From assembly GCA_947652605.1 (NCBI GenBank), contig OX393578.1, positions 60,271,415 through 60,335,414 of the forward strand: 64,000 nucleotides of DNA, read 5' to 3'. Source of the stretch: Elmis aenea (lineage: Eukaryota; Arthropoda; Insecta; Coleoptera; Elmidae). The translations under genes were made by a program, and so were the position numbers. The notes beneath the pieces were generated by a model. That model saw only the letters and a program-made list of their open reading frames with translations, had not been told where the DNA came from and did no database searches. Positions 13,290-27,900 of this stretch are shown one piece after another (position 1 is the stretch's first letter; the number at the start of each line of letters is the position of its first letter).

Positions 13290-16200
13290 TAACGGCTTTT
13301 TGGCTAATATACACATGTAATTTAGTTGTCTTGTTAATTTTGACGTAAACCTACTTTAACATTTCTAGACAAGTGTGCGTTTTGCTTACTGTGCGTTATA
13401 ACTCACTTACATGCATGCAGGAAGTGTTTTATGTGAGTCTACTTCGATCGTTTCTTTAAAACAACTGTTCTTTTTGCTTACCGTGCGTAAGAACCCACTT
13501 ACTATGCATTCAGGCTGTACGGTAAAAGTCATTTACAATATTGTTCGTAGACAAATAACATTAAATGCTACAATTAAAGTAAAGATGAGCACCCAAAACG
13601 AAGCCTCAAAATAAGATTACTTTTGTATGGAAATATATTTACATTAAAGTTCAAAACTGGCCAGCTCAATGGTATGTCGTAATAGTATTTGGAATTATAA
13701 TTTGGACGACTATCTATCATGGTTTGTTGTTAAATTTCGAATTGCAACAAAGATTTTTTTTGCGTTTTATTAATACAGTCTTGATTCATTTTTAAAACTT
13801 TATTTTTAGCTACATACGTATGCGATTCGCCTGAATAATTGATCGCCAACTTGGGTCTAAACAGGGTCTCATGGGCCATGTGTAAGTTACCTGGACAATC
13901 AACTTGCTAACACGCTACCCTCCCCAATTACAATTCGCACAAAATAACGGAATTGTACACAGCAAGGGACGCAACATAACGTTTCTTTTGCTGAAGTAAA
14001 CGAATTTATCCCTCTACGTGAAATTTAGGAGTCTAACTGCAAACTTTTTTGTTTAAGTGTCCATACCATTACAATTTAATTTAAGACTTGTATTGTATGT
14101 TTCTAGGCTTTAATTTCGGGTTTCTTGTAGCAGCAACAATTTTGTTTGTTCTGCTAACCGCGTGAGCTAATTATATTATTAAGAAGGAGTTATCCATCAC
14201 GTTCTTGCTTCATTCTTGAGGGAATACGACCAGCAAATTGAGACAAGAGTGTGCTTAAGGGTCATAAAACCCACCCACAGTAATAGAAGCTTTTAGTCTT
14301 ATTAATTTAAGAATGTTTGGTCCCTGGAGTCGTGGAATTTCTTGCCAAAAATATTCCAAAACTAACTTGGCCTGCAAATTAAATGAAGGTAACAATCGAT
14401 ATATATTTTTTTAATTTTGAAGAACAGTAAGAAATTGTTTAAGGACGTTTTTGAACAAACTTAAGATAGAATTGCATTGCTTAGGATGTGTTTAACATTC
14501 TCAGAAACGATTAATTCCTACGCAATCTTCCGAATTTTTGCCCATAAAATATTTGAAGGCATGAGAAGCAATATCTCGTTTAAATACCTGTAGTTTTGTA
14601 TTTTTTTTTTACTTGTGACTTGCCACTATCCAAAAACTGTTGTAACATTTTCACATCAACGCATATATTGCCTTCCCTGTATGAATCAAAACTCTAGACT
14701 AGAGAAAGAGAAATCAAAATATTTAACATGTTTAATGAGTTTTTGAAAAAAAGCCAAAAAAATTGATGAATGAATATTTAAAGCTAGACAAAAAATAAAT
14801 GTGAGCGATGAATCGATGGTGCATAAATCAAACAACACCCAACAACAAAAAGTGCTCAATAAATCAAACCTCAGATCTATTTTTGTAACTAATATATTCC
14901 GTAAACTTAAGTTTCTTAATATTTTCATAAATTTCACAGCTTGTTTTACCATTCCTTGATCTAATAAATCATTGCACGGTACATTAGAAGCTTGTGTTTC
15001 ATTTGTCTTGCAAAAATAAGCTCCAATATCAATTTTTGTGATAACTTACCGGGTTTTCGTACGAGGGCAATAATCTAATATATTATTCTGTCACAAAACT
15101 AATGTTGGCGTCTAAGAAAAATTTATGTGATAAAAATATTCCCACGCGTTTAAAGCCTTAAATTTTCTAGACTTCGGTGAGTTTCAAAGGCAATTAAACT
15201 ACTGTAACTAAAACCTTAACATTGCTTATAATTGTAATTGCTAAAATATAGTACAAAAGAGTTAATAAATACCAGCTATAGGTTATTATTCAATGCCATT
15301 TTCAATTTCTAGCCTTGCAGTCAATTAAAAGTTAGATGCAGTGGGTGTTCAATACTAATATACATGAAACCTACACAAACAGATTATGGTATAAGTACTA
15401 AAACTAGTTATAATTACTAGAAAAATGTTGGGTTTCAAAGGTTATAAGATTTGGGTAGCATATTATGTCGTGGGACACTTTTATTTATGAAATATTAATT
15501 TGTTACACTGAATTTATTAATAATAGATTTGCAATGAAGTTTATTTAAGCTCGATTTATGCTACTGCATTTTTCATTGGCAATAGCTATAAATTATTCTT
15601 ATTTACAATGAAATCAATATAGGGGGGCGTTTTAAATCATAAAATTTAATTAAGAGATTGACTTTTTGTACACTTTTAAGTGCACAGAGCAAAAAGTGGT
15701 TTTAAAGATCAACAACCAGCCTTCCAAAAATTTTAAAATGTATGCGTAGGTTGGCATTAGATTGTAAAATATTCATAAATTAGAGGGTAAATAAACTTAG
15801 ATTAATTGGTAAAAGCAAATGATTCCAAAAATTTAATTTACATTTTTCTTGGATGTTTTTTTTTTAAATTCAATTTTTATTTAACTACAAATGTTTTTTG
15901 GTGTCACTTTAAGCCACATAAAGAGACGCAAGTCAAGAAACTGATGATTTTTTTTTTAAGGAGATATTTTACCTATAGAAGAGATTTTTTTTACAAATTT
16001 AATAGCTTTATATTTAAAGATTAAACAGGTTAAGTAAAATCCAAAACTGTGTAAAATTAAATATTTCAAATCTTGACAATAAAGGAAAAATCAAAATTTA
16101 TCATTAAAAAAATTCTTACAGCTTATAATTTGGTGAAATCGAATGCATATTCACTATTTTAAATACTGTAATGAAACTCAGCTAGTTTTAATTTTACATA

Positions 16201-19200
16201 AATATTTTATATTTAAATTCCTAATAGTACCGATATCTTTGGTATATTAAACAAAAAAACTTATCAAATGTATAGATTATATAATAAATAACTACCAACA
16301 TCGACAACATTTTTATTATCATGAAATTAAAATCTGACATTGAAATAAAAATAGATTGTGTCTTTAATCAAAATGATAATAATACTATAGAAATTCCATT
16401 GTTTTAGATATCGAAGCTAAGAGACCATACGATAATAAATAAATTATATCCCAGATTTGCATCAAATTAGGAACGCATTTAGCGATAGTGTTCATTTATT
16501 CAAAGTTCTTTAGCTAAAATAACAGGGACAAGAACACTTAAGTACTTAAACTCGTTAAACGTTTATTAATTTAACAGTTATATTCATGTACAATATTCCA
16601 AGCCATAGACAATTTTGTAATAACTAAGTTTTATTGCTGTAAACTAACAATTAACTACAACAATGCAGGATGTATGAAATTTGCTTTTGTTAAGCCTAAC
16701 GGTAAATTTATTACCATATTTTAGCCACTTGTTCACTTAATTTATTTGCTAACATTTTGTAGTGTTGATTTTACCTGTATTGCAAGAGGATATTGGTTAA
16801 AACAAATCATCAACTTTGTTGGCATAATTATGCTAGTCAGTTAGTGGGTTTAAAAATTACTTATCTTCTTTCTACCAAGAACCACTTCTTAAAGAAAATC
16901 TATACCAATTACAAGAGTCCCATTGCTCCATTAGTAGTTATTAGAAAAAAAATGTCTAGTGATGAAATGATGAAAGTCTTGAATTTTTTTAAAATTTTAT
17001 CAAAAAGCGATTTGACATAGGAGTAAGATAAGTGACATTAAATTAATTAAACCCACATTTATTTAGGTATATCTTTAGTAAATCCACTCAATAATTCTAA
17101 TATTTCTTTAACACAACAATATAAATTTTGTACTTTTTGTTCATTGATGCGTTTTTATTAAATTTGCATGTACATTTAATAACAGACTGCGTTCTTATAT
17201 TACTTCATCAGATTTAGGCAATTGATTTATGATAGGCGAAAAGTATTTTATCATTTTTTTTTAATACAACTGCGGATTAATTATAACACACTACAAAGAC
17301 AGTTTTGAGGCCTATGTCAGTGTGTTTAATGAACAACTTACGTTTAAGATTTATATGTTTGATATCATATACCGCTACGTTTTATAGTGTGATAATAGTT
17401 TTTGGTTTAATTCGAAGTTATAGCATTTTACAAACCAATAAAATTATTTTTGTTACTTAATTATGCCCAATTTCGTTCCCATTTACATTTTCATGCAATA
17501 ATTTTTGAAACAAATATAAAAATAAAGTGTTTTCAAGGTCGTTTCTTTTCTGAAAATACCTCTCTAGAGTGATTCCACTAATAATGTGGTATTTTTACAC
17601 AATAAATTAGAAGCCAGATACAAAACAAAAACATTTCATTACATATTCTTCACCATTTTTCATTTTCAACACGTTTTTCAATAAATCCTTCGTGTTGGTG
17701 GAGAATTTTTGAAGAACATTGTTCATTGCATGATTGTGTCAAAAGTCTTTTTACGAAAATATCGTGTTTTGTCTTTCAAGATTTGTTATAGCTAAGTCTC
17801 GATTTTTTCTTAACATATTGGCATTTCAAATGTGAAAATATGGCGAGCAGTCAACCACCATGTTTTTAGGCTTCTTTCTAAATGTATTATCTTAGTTTTA
17901 AGTATTAGTATTGATTTTCAAGATATTATAGTAAAGGGTATTAACTTGTACTACTGCATATTTTTTTTAAATCTTCATCAGGAAATGAAAACACATGTTA
18001 TTGCAAACTTTCTTCAAGACCAATAAAATTTGCTCTACTTGCAGTTTACATAACAACAAAAGTGTCTTCAATATCGAATAAACTACAAACAATTGCTGTA
18101 ACTTTGATAAATAATTACGTTATCGATCTTTATTGCGCCAATTCAACATTGCAAGGCATCGAGCATCACCTAAATTGTCTATATCAACAGTTTATTCATT
18201 CTTTAGCCTACATCTGCTCCATATTTACGACAAACTACATTGATGAACCTAAATGAAAAGTGAAATGACACCGTCTGGTACCTGAATGCGTGCTTTTTGT
18301 ATTGATCCATCAATAATTTAACCAAAATAAAAATAAATGACGACTGCTAAGTAAATATAAGTAGAAGATACGCAACTGTATAAATTTTGGTTACAGGTAG
18401 ATTAATTGAACGAATTAGATCCAGTGCTTATTGTTGTTATTTTCGGTCAGCCTACGGCTGTGAAAAGTCGTGGTTTAATCTGGAGAATCTTTTAGCGTGG
18501 TTCGGTATTCATTAAAGTACGTGTTCTGCTTACTGAATTCAAACAATGAGTCACCATGACGTCACCGGGGAGGTTCCTTTCTAGGCATATCCAATATTAA
18601 TTATTAAAACATACTAATATTGACACAGGCGCTAGTAAATATACAGAGTATCTCGAAAAGTATGCGAGCTACATATTTGGTTAAATGACCAAAAATGTGC
18701 AGAATTTTGAGCTGGTTCCAAATCCGTTTTCAAATTTTAGAATACCCGAACCGTTTCGGAAATAAACAGGGAAAACCCAAAATTTTGATTTTAAACTTTC
18801 TGTACTTTTTTTGTTTCTAGGGACATTTTCGCGAAACTGTGTTACAAAGTGCAAGAAATCGAATAGTAGCTTCCGTTTTTAGTTGTCTGTTTCCTTTTGT
18901 TTTGGGCGATAGTCGTCTTTTTTTTAACTTCATGGAGACGCATTTTATTTCATCCTTTAGACTGATTTGATGTTATTATTTAATAAAATTAGTAACTTCT
19001 TAAAGGAATCGTTGCAGAGATTTTTATTTGATGTTATTTGTTGTACTTGTTTAAATATCTAAAAATTTCTCTTCACGTCCAATTACCTAAAAGTCCTTGA
19101 TTTTAAGTCAATATGTTTCAGACTTTTAATTACCTTAAACAGCAATAGAAACATTGTGTCATATTCGTATTACGTTATGTTGTTAGTGCGAAGTTCTAGG

Positions 19201-20918
19201 AAAATAAAGTTTAAGCCACAGAGCAAATTCTAAGAAATGAATAACCTTATGACCATAGTTAGGCACAGTAAGAATTTAAATTCGATATAGGTTTAACACA
19301 TTAAAAGTTTTAATGTCTTAAACAATTTTATTCTAGAAAGTGTCTTCATCAGGAGCCATTTTATATAGATTATTTAAAAGGAAATGTATTTTGGGTTTCC
19401 AGTATTTATAAAATATGTACTACTATATTTTTTTTACCCAATTACGAATCTTATTAATTTTCAAACTAAAAAATTTGGTTTAAAAAACAAATTTACTGTG
19501 GATTTAAAAAAATATGTTACCAGCTTTGATTACTTGATTTCTAAAATATTTTCTTAGCACAAATAACATAAATAATCTGCTCTATTTAATTAATTACAGA
19601 CAATAGTCTTCAACAAAAAATAACATTGAAAATTATACCTCCCTATCTTAATTAATACATATCATTTAACACAACTACTTTGTTTCTCTGTATCTTAATG
19701 GAGCAGATGTTTGTCTTATCAAAATTTATTCAAAAACTTTGTAAATTATTTGCAAACCGCTAGCATGCAAAGTGGTTCATTATATCAAATAATTTTGGTT
19801 TGATTTTGTTCTTAGTTCAAAATAGATTATATTTCTAAGGCAGTTATTAAATAAATGAATTGATTCTCGAAGCCAGAATTCATTCAATTCTATGTGGTAT
19901 AAAAAAAACTTTTTAATTAATGAGATAAATACACTCACACCGATGTTAAATAGGGAAAAATGAGTTCAATAGTATTTTAATTGCGAATTAATGCTAATAT
20001 TTTAAATGTGATAATTTCTTTAATGTCTAGCTAAATTTAATCATGTTTTAATCATCTGCTACTAAAATGATTATGAGTTAACATTAAATTAAGTTACAAA
20101 AAACTGACGTTTAATTAAATAAATGAGCGAACGTCATTGAAGTGACAAAACAAAATTGTCGGTGTTAAAAACATTTTATTGTTTATGGGCTTAAAATTAT
20201 TTGATCGAGAATTGTTTTAAATGCTTGTAGCAATACTAGAAGTTACGTTTTGCATAATAAAAAGTTGTGGGACCATAATATAATTCCATATATATCACCA
20301 GCTCGGCCACATGTTGTTCAACCTACATTCAAAACTTGAAAACACTTTTCTTATACCAAGTATGGTAACAACACGGCTGACGCCTCCGTAACCCATTCAA
20401 TGACGTTTCAGAAGTTTGTACCATTACTTTGATACAGACGGTTCGTTTTATGGCAATCATTATCATTATGGTTTGTTAAAAACAAATAAGTCTAGTCACT
20501 GTATGCCACTACGTCCGGTTATTTATAGAATTGAAGTTGAAAATCAATCATGAATAACCACAAAATTAATTAAATATGTAGATTAAATTGGAATTGTAAC
20601 CGTCTTGGAAGATGGGCTTAGATTTTTGAAAAAACCGCAATTTTTAATCAAAATTCTGTAACTAGTTCTTTGAAATCCTACAAGAAGTATTTTTTTTAAC
20701 AAAGCCTGTCTATAGCTTGATTAGTCTGTAAGTCTGTCTGTTCGTTTGAGATCGTGACCAAATTTGATTAATTCAAAAACCACTGATTTCTTAGAACAAC
20801 GATTTTATTTCCAGGCAATTTATAACGATTGACCTTAAAGTCATCCTAAAAGCATTAATGTATATCTTCGCAACCACGAATTTACCTTTAAAAAATCCAA
20901 ATGTTTGATGCTTGCTTT
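13290..20918. other. long gene-free AT-rich stretch
   Basis: About 7.6 kb without a recognisable gene, RNA gene or clear transposon. Part of 13380-13560 (TTTTATGTGAGTC, CAGGCTGTACGGTA) resembles the sequence just left of the hairpin repeat at 21995, so the repeat may extend over it. Open frames of 60-90 codons (14686-14952, 15806-16024, 16793-17020, 17832-18256) are AT-driven and show no motif. Confidence 0.45.
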
Positions 20919-21332
20919 CAGGGCCGGCCTTAAGCACATTCCACCGATTCCCTCGCCTAGGGCCCCGCGCTCAAAAAATAAAACATAAAAATACAATGCT
21001 TATTAATAGCGTAAAAACAAAAAGCAGTTCTCTATCAGATCATTTAAAAAAGTTATTGTTCAATAGTGAAATACTAAACTTAATAAATAAACTATAGGTA
21101 CAACAGTAATATAATAAATTATTTATCAAATATTATCATCAAATCAATTAACAAAAGCTTTCGTGAAATAATTCCAGTTGAAACCTTTACGGAAACACAA
21201 AAAGTGAAGCAGAATCTTTGGCTACTCAAATGAAAGATTACAAATTCTTAATATCTCTAGTTTTCTGGCATGATTTGTTTTTTCAAGTGATATTAGTAAG
21301 CAAAGAATGATATAGTGAAACCTCAGATCTGT
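20919..21332 (+). mobile_element. truncated second copy of the ZMYM1-like hAT
   Basis: It begins with the same CAGGGCCGGCC tip as the element at 3279 and follows it closely for about 410 bp, through the CCTCGCCTAGGG block, to CCTCAGATCTGT. After that the sequences diverge, and the 3' part including the right terminal repeat is missing. The breakpoint abuts a short internally repetitive TTAGTAAATAATG stretch (21332-21382). No transposase domain remains. Confidence 0.85.
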
Positions 21333-21984
21333 TAGTAAATAATGTTAGTAATATTGTTATTAATTATTGTTAGTAAATAATGTATTTTACAAGTCCTATA
21401 AATACACAGAACCTTTAAAAAAATTAATGGCTTAATATCGTGTGGCCTTATACGTGAATTTCCAACACGGTTTTACCTTTAAACAACTTATACCATTCAC
21501 AGACATGTCATCCAAATAGGGATTTGGCAGTAAATACAAATTTCTCTTCTGAGAATAATGAACAACGTATTGCATAATAATTCAACAGACAACACTTCGT
21601 GATGCTAAAATTCGCCAAATGTGCCCATCTTTGTCTTTTGAACAATAATTTTTACTCGTTTGTTTAAAATGGAATCATTCACACGCCGAACAATAGAGTT
21701 TAACACAAGAGAATGATATTTTAATAGCAAAATAATTATATGTACTTGTCACTTTTGTTTTGTGTGCCGTTTATAAAACTAACAAGGGCAAAAAATTCGG
21801 TAGCTATGTATGCCAAGGCGTTTTTATCAGCTTAAGTTTTGTTACAGGTGTGGAGATTTATATAAACATCAATTATTGTTTATAAACATGAGGCATTGGA
21901 ATTTTAAATTTTACGAGAAGGCATAAATAAATTTTTGGCCTAAATGCATATCTATCTGCAAAGTAATTTAATTTTTTCTACGAC
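21333..21984. other. gene-free sequence between the hAT fragment and the satellite
   Basis: It starts with repeated GTTAGTAAATAATG motifs (about 21331-21382). Nothing else is recognised. Confidence 0.45.
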
Positions 21985-21994
21985 CACTCACATA

Positions 21995-22090
21995 AATGAC
22001 TCCTACCGTACAGCCTGTATTATGTGATCGTAGAAAAAGTAAGCTACATAACACGAGTTGTAAAGCAATTAATTACGCACTCGTGGAAAA
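21995..22090. repeat. short hairpin repeat, copy 2
   Basis: Contains TTATGTGATCGTAGAAAAAG, CTACATAACACGAGTTGTAA and TTACGCACTCGTGG, matching the 45830-45947 copy almost base for base at the start. It directly abuts the ~352-bp tandem array. Confidence 0.65.
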
Positions 22091-22112
22091 CGCGCTATAT
22101 ATGTAATTAATT

Positions 22113-23495
22113 AAAAAATGCACTTTCTACAGATAATCAGATGCGTCTACCTTTTGGCTATATTTTGATTCCAAAATAAAAAATCTGGGACGAAAAACAA
22201 CAAAGTTATGAATTTTTTCGTAACCGGAGTTGTTGTTTTTTCCGGACCACTTCGGCTTTCGCAGGGATCTCGTTTTTAGCGTTTTTCTTCGGAGCCGTTT
22301 AAGATTTTTCCAAAAACTTTGCACAGTTTTACTCGTAAAAGAAACGTGCATCGAAAAATAAGAGATTTTGAATTTTTTCTAAGATAATTCCATAGCCAAC
22401 ACGATCGCAAAAATGACCATTTTTAGGTACCATTTCGGACGTCCGTGGAGGGCACTATAAAGTTTAAAAACGCACTTTTTTCACTTCATTAAATAAACCC
22501 ATCTTTTGACTAACTTTTGATACAAAATTGAAAAATCTAGAACGAAAAACAACAAAGTTATGAATTTTCTTGTGACCCGAGTAGTTTTCTTTTACGAACT
22601 AAATTTGGCTTTTGCAGGGGTTCCGTTTTTTACGTTTTTTTTCGAAACCGTTAAAGATAATTTTAAAAACTTTGCACAGTTTTACTCGCAAAGAATGCGT
22701 GCATCAGAAAATAAGAAATTTTGACTTTTTTGAAAAACAATTTCATAGCCAACGCGATTGCCAAAATGACCATTTTTAAACACCGTTGTCGGATGGCCCC
22801 GAAGGGCACAATAAAATTTAAAAAACGTACTTTCTATACATCATTAGATGCGCCCATCATTTAACTACATTTTGATACCAAGATGAAAAATCTGTGACGA
22901 AAAACAACAAAGATGTGAATTTTTTTGTGACCCGAGATGTTTTCTTTTCCGAACGAACTCCGGCTTTTGCAAGGGTCTAGTATTTCGCGTTTTTCTTTGG
23001 AACCGTTAACGATCATTTCAAAAACTTTGCACAGTTTTACTCGCAAGTATGCGTGCATCGGAAAATAAAAAATTTCGAATTTTTTAAGACAATTTCATAA
23101 CCAACGCGATTGCCAAAATGACCATTTTTAAACACCGTTGTCGGATGGCTCTGTAGGGCACAATAAAATTTAAAAAACGTACTTTCTATACGACATTAGA
23201 TGCGCCTATTTTTTAACTACATTTTGATGCCAAGATGAAAAATCTGCTACAAAAAACAACAAAAATATGATTTTTTTCGCGACCCGAGGTGTTTTCGTTT
23301 CCGAACGAACTCCGGCTTTTGCAAGGGTCTAGTTTTTGGCGTTTTTCTTTGGAACCGTTAAAGATAATTTCAAAAACTTTGCACAGGCCTACTCACAAGG
23401 CATATGTCCATCGAAAAATGACAAAATTTGAATTTTTTGCAAAACGTGTCCATAGCCAACGCGAAATCGGTTTCCCAGCTTTTTGCTATTCTTTA
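22113..23495. repeat. ~352-bp satellite-like tandem array, about four units
   Basis: The same landmarks recur at near-constant spacing. The ACAACAAAG/A motif occurs at about 22198, 22549, 22901 and 23257, and the start of the CTTTCTA(T)AC...AGATGCG block at about 22115, 22469, 22826 and 23178. Each unit also carries AAAACTTTGCACAG and CCAACGCGATTGCCAAAATG (or a close variant). Units are diverged (units 3 and 4 are most alike), so the array is old. Short open frames on either strand simply follow the repeat and are not genes. Related units occur at 25665-26206 and 57116-57514. Confidence 0.88.
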
Positions 23496-24940
23496 AACAT
23501 CGTTTTGATGGGTTTTTAATAAAGAAAATAACATATTTGTTGGTATTTTAGTATCATTCATTACTTAAAGCAAGTGGGTTGGTTTTTTTTATTCACAAGG
23601 CAAATAAACTGTAGATTAAATAAGCAATGCAGCCCTAAGGCTACAGTTAGCGACCTCTACACCCAATAATACACTTGTTTTTTTTTTATATGAAAATATA
23701 TTGTCTTTCTACAATTACAAATATGTTCAAAAACAATAAAAGTATTACAAATATACGAATGCAATAATTTGTAAACATACTATAACTTCTAATAACACTT
23801 GTACTGTACAGTTTTATACGATAAAACTAGAATTACAAAATGTTTTAAAGCATTAAAAAATACAACAAAATTATCGCATGTTCCACTTCAAAATCGATGT
23901 AACAAAAAAATCACAAATTTTTAATAATAATTTATTCGTGATATGCTGCTTTGTAAATGACTGGGCAATGTATTGGTTATCTGTTTAAGTAGGATGAAAA
24001 TTTGGCAATGATTAGTTTTTGTGGGTTTCTGAAAAAAGATCTGGGGTTCAGTGTCAATAACATTTAGTTTTAATTTATTTCAAAGTCACTGTTACCATGT
24101 ACTATATTTGTTTATAACAATTCGCACTAAACACTTAAAAACTAGACGATTTGATCAAAAATGTTGCAACAAATGAATGTTTAGTAAAATAAATAGAAAT
24201 TGGAATAATCTAACAGTCTTAAGAAGCAGAAATGGTATAAGCAAACCATTAATAATACGTTTTATCATTTAAAAATAAGCAAAAATTAAGACTTTACGTT
24301 TAAGATAGATAAATGAATCACAATTTTTAATATTAGATCCTAAACGATTACTAAAAAAAAACAATTTAGGCATTTTTGTAACGAAGAAGTCAACCATAAT
24401 TTTTGTAATAAGATTGTAAAAGTATTTTAAAAAATTTGGTTGTCAGTTAGTGACCAATTACTTTACAATTATTTAAAAATGCTAATACAAACTTTTGTCT
24501 AAATAAAACTTTGATTTCTTTCAACAAAAAAAAAACAGAACATTACCAAGATATTCAATTAATTTTATAAGTTGCTTAAATTTATTTCAAATATATTACT
24601 TTTTCCTTAATCTAGCACTGGTTTTGTAAAATTTACAACAGAAATTACATTTTAGCTAAAAATTTTAATGCTCTTCTGTTGTCTAATACTTCAGATAAAA
24701 TCATTTCGCGTTAGTAGCAATTTCTGAAAAATCTAATCACAAGTCAACCGTGTAAGTATTTTACCCTCGATTCTCTCACTTTTAAGTTTCAATATTAAAT
24801 AATCTATCAAGTTTCTAAACACCATTTAAAGGACAATTCAATAGTAAACTCTAGGAGCACCTCCAAGGAAATCAAGAAACTCTATTAACTTTATATTTTT
24901 CGAAATTACACCTAGCCTATTATTTATCAATAACAATAAA
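23496..24940. other. intergenic, downstream of OSGIN
   Basis: No gene. An AATAAA hexamer on the minus strand (TTTATT at 24581-24586) is a candidate OSGIN poly(A) signal, about 360 nt past the stop. Confidence 0.4.
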
Positions 24941-24945
24941 TAATT

Positions 24946-27900
24946 CTAATACCCATACTTCTTATACAAGTCTGAAACGATAGCTAAAGCACCACCTGGT
25001 ATGAATCTTACAAAGTTATCACCGGCCAAAGGACCCATCGCGTACAGATCATCAAACCCATTAACCGAATAGGTTAGCTTATCAATATGTACAGTGTTAG
25101 TTTTGCAGTCAACTGGGGCGTTTTTCTTCACCCCTAGATTAAACTTCGCCTGGCGAGGCAGGAAACTTAGATCAGGTCTTGAACCAATCAGTACCACCGC
25201 GTACGACACGTGGTATTTCATTTCTTCGCCAGTTTTTGATGTTAGAGTAACTGATCTTTCGGATTCGTTGAAGTTTGTCAAGGAATATTCAGGTAATGCC
25301 GTGTATAGAGGATATGAGGAGCCGCCATCTTGCATCATTTGGTGAACCTGAAAATAAGAAAAAAAAACTGCCTTAAAAAATATTGCCTAAAGAAAATTTC
25401 TGCTAGACAAAATAAATAAAATTTCCCCTCCTAAAAGAAGTTTGTGAATTAAACAGTTTAGGGCATTAGGGAATATTTTTTAGTTCCTTTCCTTTCAATA
25501 TATTCCTGAAAAACTGCACAAAATTCGTGCCTGTTCATCAGAAAGAAAAGTAATATTTCTTGCTGATGAAATGAGACGAATGCTGTGAAATTGTACACTA
25601 ATGAACAGGAAGGTATACGAAATCATAAATAAAGCAAACTGAATCGTGCAAATCCAACATTTATAAACATTTAGGGTAGTTTTTCTCAAACTCAAAAATA
25701 GGAAAAAACTGAAAAGTTGATTACTAAAAGTAATTTTTGCAATCGCGTCGGCCATGAAACCGTCAAAGACAAAATCTAAATTTTTCTATTCACAAATGCG
25801 CGCATCCTTTGCAAATAAAATAGTGCAAAGTTTTTGAAAAATCTTAAACGGTTCCGGAGAAAAACGCGAAAAACGAGGCCCTTGTAAATACGGTTTTCCC
25901 TATGATAAACGCCTATGCAAGTCGCATAGATACAGTTATAGTTTTTGACGTTTTTCTACGGAACTGTTCAAGATTTTTTCAAAAACTTTGCACCATTTTA
26001 CTTGCAAAGGATGCGCGTATTGGTCAATTGAAAAATTTTGATTTTGTCCCCGATGGTTTCATGGCCAACGCGATCGCAAAAATGACCTTTTTATACCAAT
26101 TTTTTAGTTTTTCCCCTATTTTTCCGAATTTAGTTTTGATATACTTGATGCAATAAACACGGCCTTAATTAAATTTTAGCGACAACGTATCGTGACCCTC
26201 CCTTGTTGGGCTAATCCTATTTTACTTTAATATCACAAAACAAAACAAATAAAACAATGTCAAATTTAGAAAAACAATTATTGCTGACAACGCGCACTGG
26301 TTTTTTGGTTATTTTTTGGTCAGTACAGCTGATATCTTTAGCTTTTCTTCAATTTTGAGGCGTTCCAAAATCCTCATTGACGTAAAATGAAAGGAAAAGG
26401 AAAAATAGTCATAACTGACCCGAAAATCCCCAAAAAACAAAAAGCGTCACTGCAATGACAGGAGGTCAAGCAAACAAGAGAAAAACGTTGATTGTAATGC
26501 AGCAGACTCTTGATTTACCGCCGTTGCTTTAACCGGAAAGCGAATTATCCGTGGTTATTTAAAATTCCTAAAAAAAATTGCCAAAATTTGTCCTCATAGT
26601 AAGTAATACGTATATTTTTGTTTTGTTGTTTCAATTTTGTTGATTTATTTATGCGTTTGGATTAATTTGGTAACCAGTTAACCGGAGTTACTTTTGCCAT
26701 CGAAAGCGATAAATATAGAGTCTGCTGCACTGTTCTTTACGACATCCAATCCTCAGATATAGTGCCCCTAGCGTATAAGGCCTCCTCCAGGAGGCCCCGA
26801 TTTAGGAAATTATTAAAAAAGGTACAAAATTAAAGGTGTAAATTAAAAATAATGAAACAATACGATATATTTATTAAACAAATGAATCCTTTTTACCTTA
26901 TGGTATTCAGGATACATATTTTCAGGCAACTGTTTATGAAGATCAGTAGCCTTACTTCTAAAAACATGTAAAACGGGAATATTTCGACATCTCGTGGCGA
27001 TGATAGCGTCAGCTGCGCTCAGTCCTGCACCAATAATAACCACAGGATCGGGATAGTTTGTGTTGTTACTTTCTGTGTACCGATCTAGTTCCGTTTCTAA
27101 GGTTCTCAGATCGTGCAGCAACCAAGCTGGGTCCTTTTTTTGGTCACAGGTTTCCAATCGATTCGGTAAATCGCTGGCGCCGTTGGCCAAAACCAAATAG
27201 TTACTGGTGTAGGTTTTGTAGGTTCCTGATGAAAAGTCGTACGTTTCGATTGACCACTGCGGTTCACTGCTCAAACTTTTTTTACGTCCGTTCAGTACAC
27301 TTTTGCTGCTAGAAGGATCACAGTTGCGATTATACATAAGTAGATCAGATTGTTTATCACACTTTTCGTTCAAAAGAGGCACTTTAGCACTAAAATCTAA
27401 ACTACAAGAACTCTTTAGTGAACCAATAAAACTACCCTGTTCGTTAAAAGATTTACTATAAATGTTATCACATGAAGATTTGAAATGATCGAAATCACAA
27501 GAGAAACTTAAGGATCTGTTTTTGTGGTGCGCGCCGAAATCGTTCGATCTCGGCGAAATATGATCGACGCTTATAACAGCGTCTTCCAGGATGACACTGG
27601 AAACTATTTCCTTGCCGTTCTTAAGATTCCAAATGTCGGTATCGTTAAGAGAAATCGACCTCTCTATCATTTCGCGGATCTTGTGTTCCGGGCTCGAATC
27701 GTGTTTCAGGATGTTATCTCGACGTCTCTTGTTACAACGATCGGTCTTGCTTTTCCTCATCGACTTGAGCCGTATGAAATTAAGCGCGGTCGATAGCGGA
27801 CAGGACTTCGGTTTGGATATAAGTTCAGTCTCCATGCTCTCCTCAACATCCGGTGGCTTGATAAATTTGTTTTCCACTCGCGTATCACAAAGTTCACTTT

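Larger units (their letters stand above)
25348..26896 (-). other. OSGIN: OSGIN intron 3
   Basis: A 1549-bp intron between YHK and VHQ. It contains an inverted dimer of the satellite-related repeat (25665-26206) and a small terminal-inverted-repeat element (26498-26729). The remainder shows nothing recognisable. Confidence 0.85.

Noticed and set aside
22127..23519. Repeated 65-76-codon open frames with similar sequence, looking like a small gene family
   Set aside because: They recur with the ~352-bp satellite period on both strands and are interrupted inconsistently, as expected of a repeat and not of genes.
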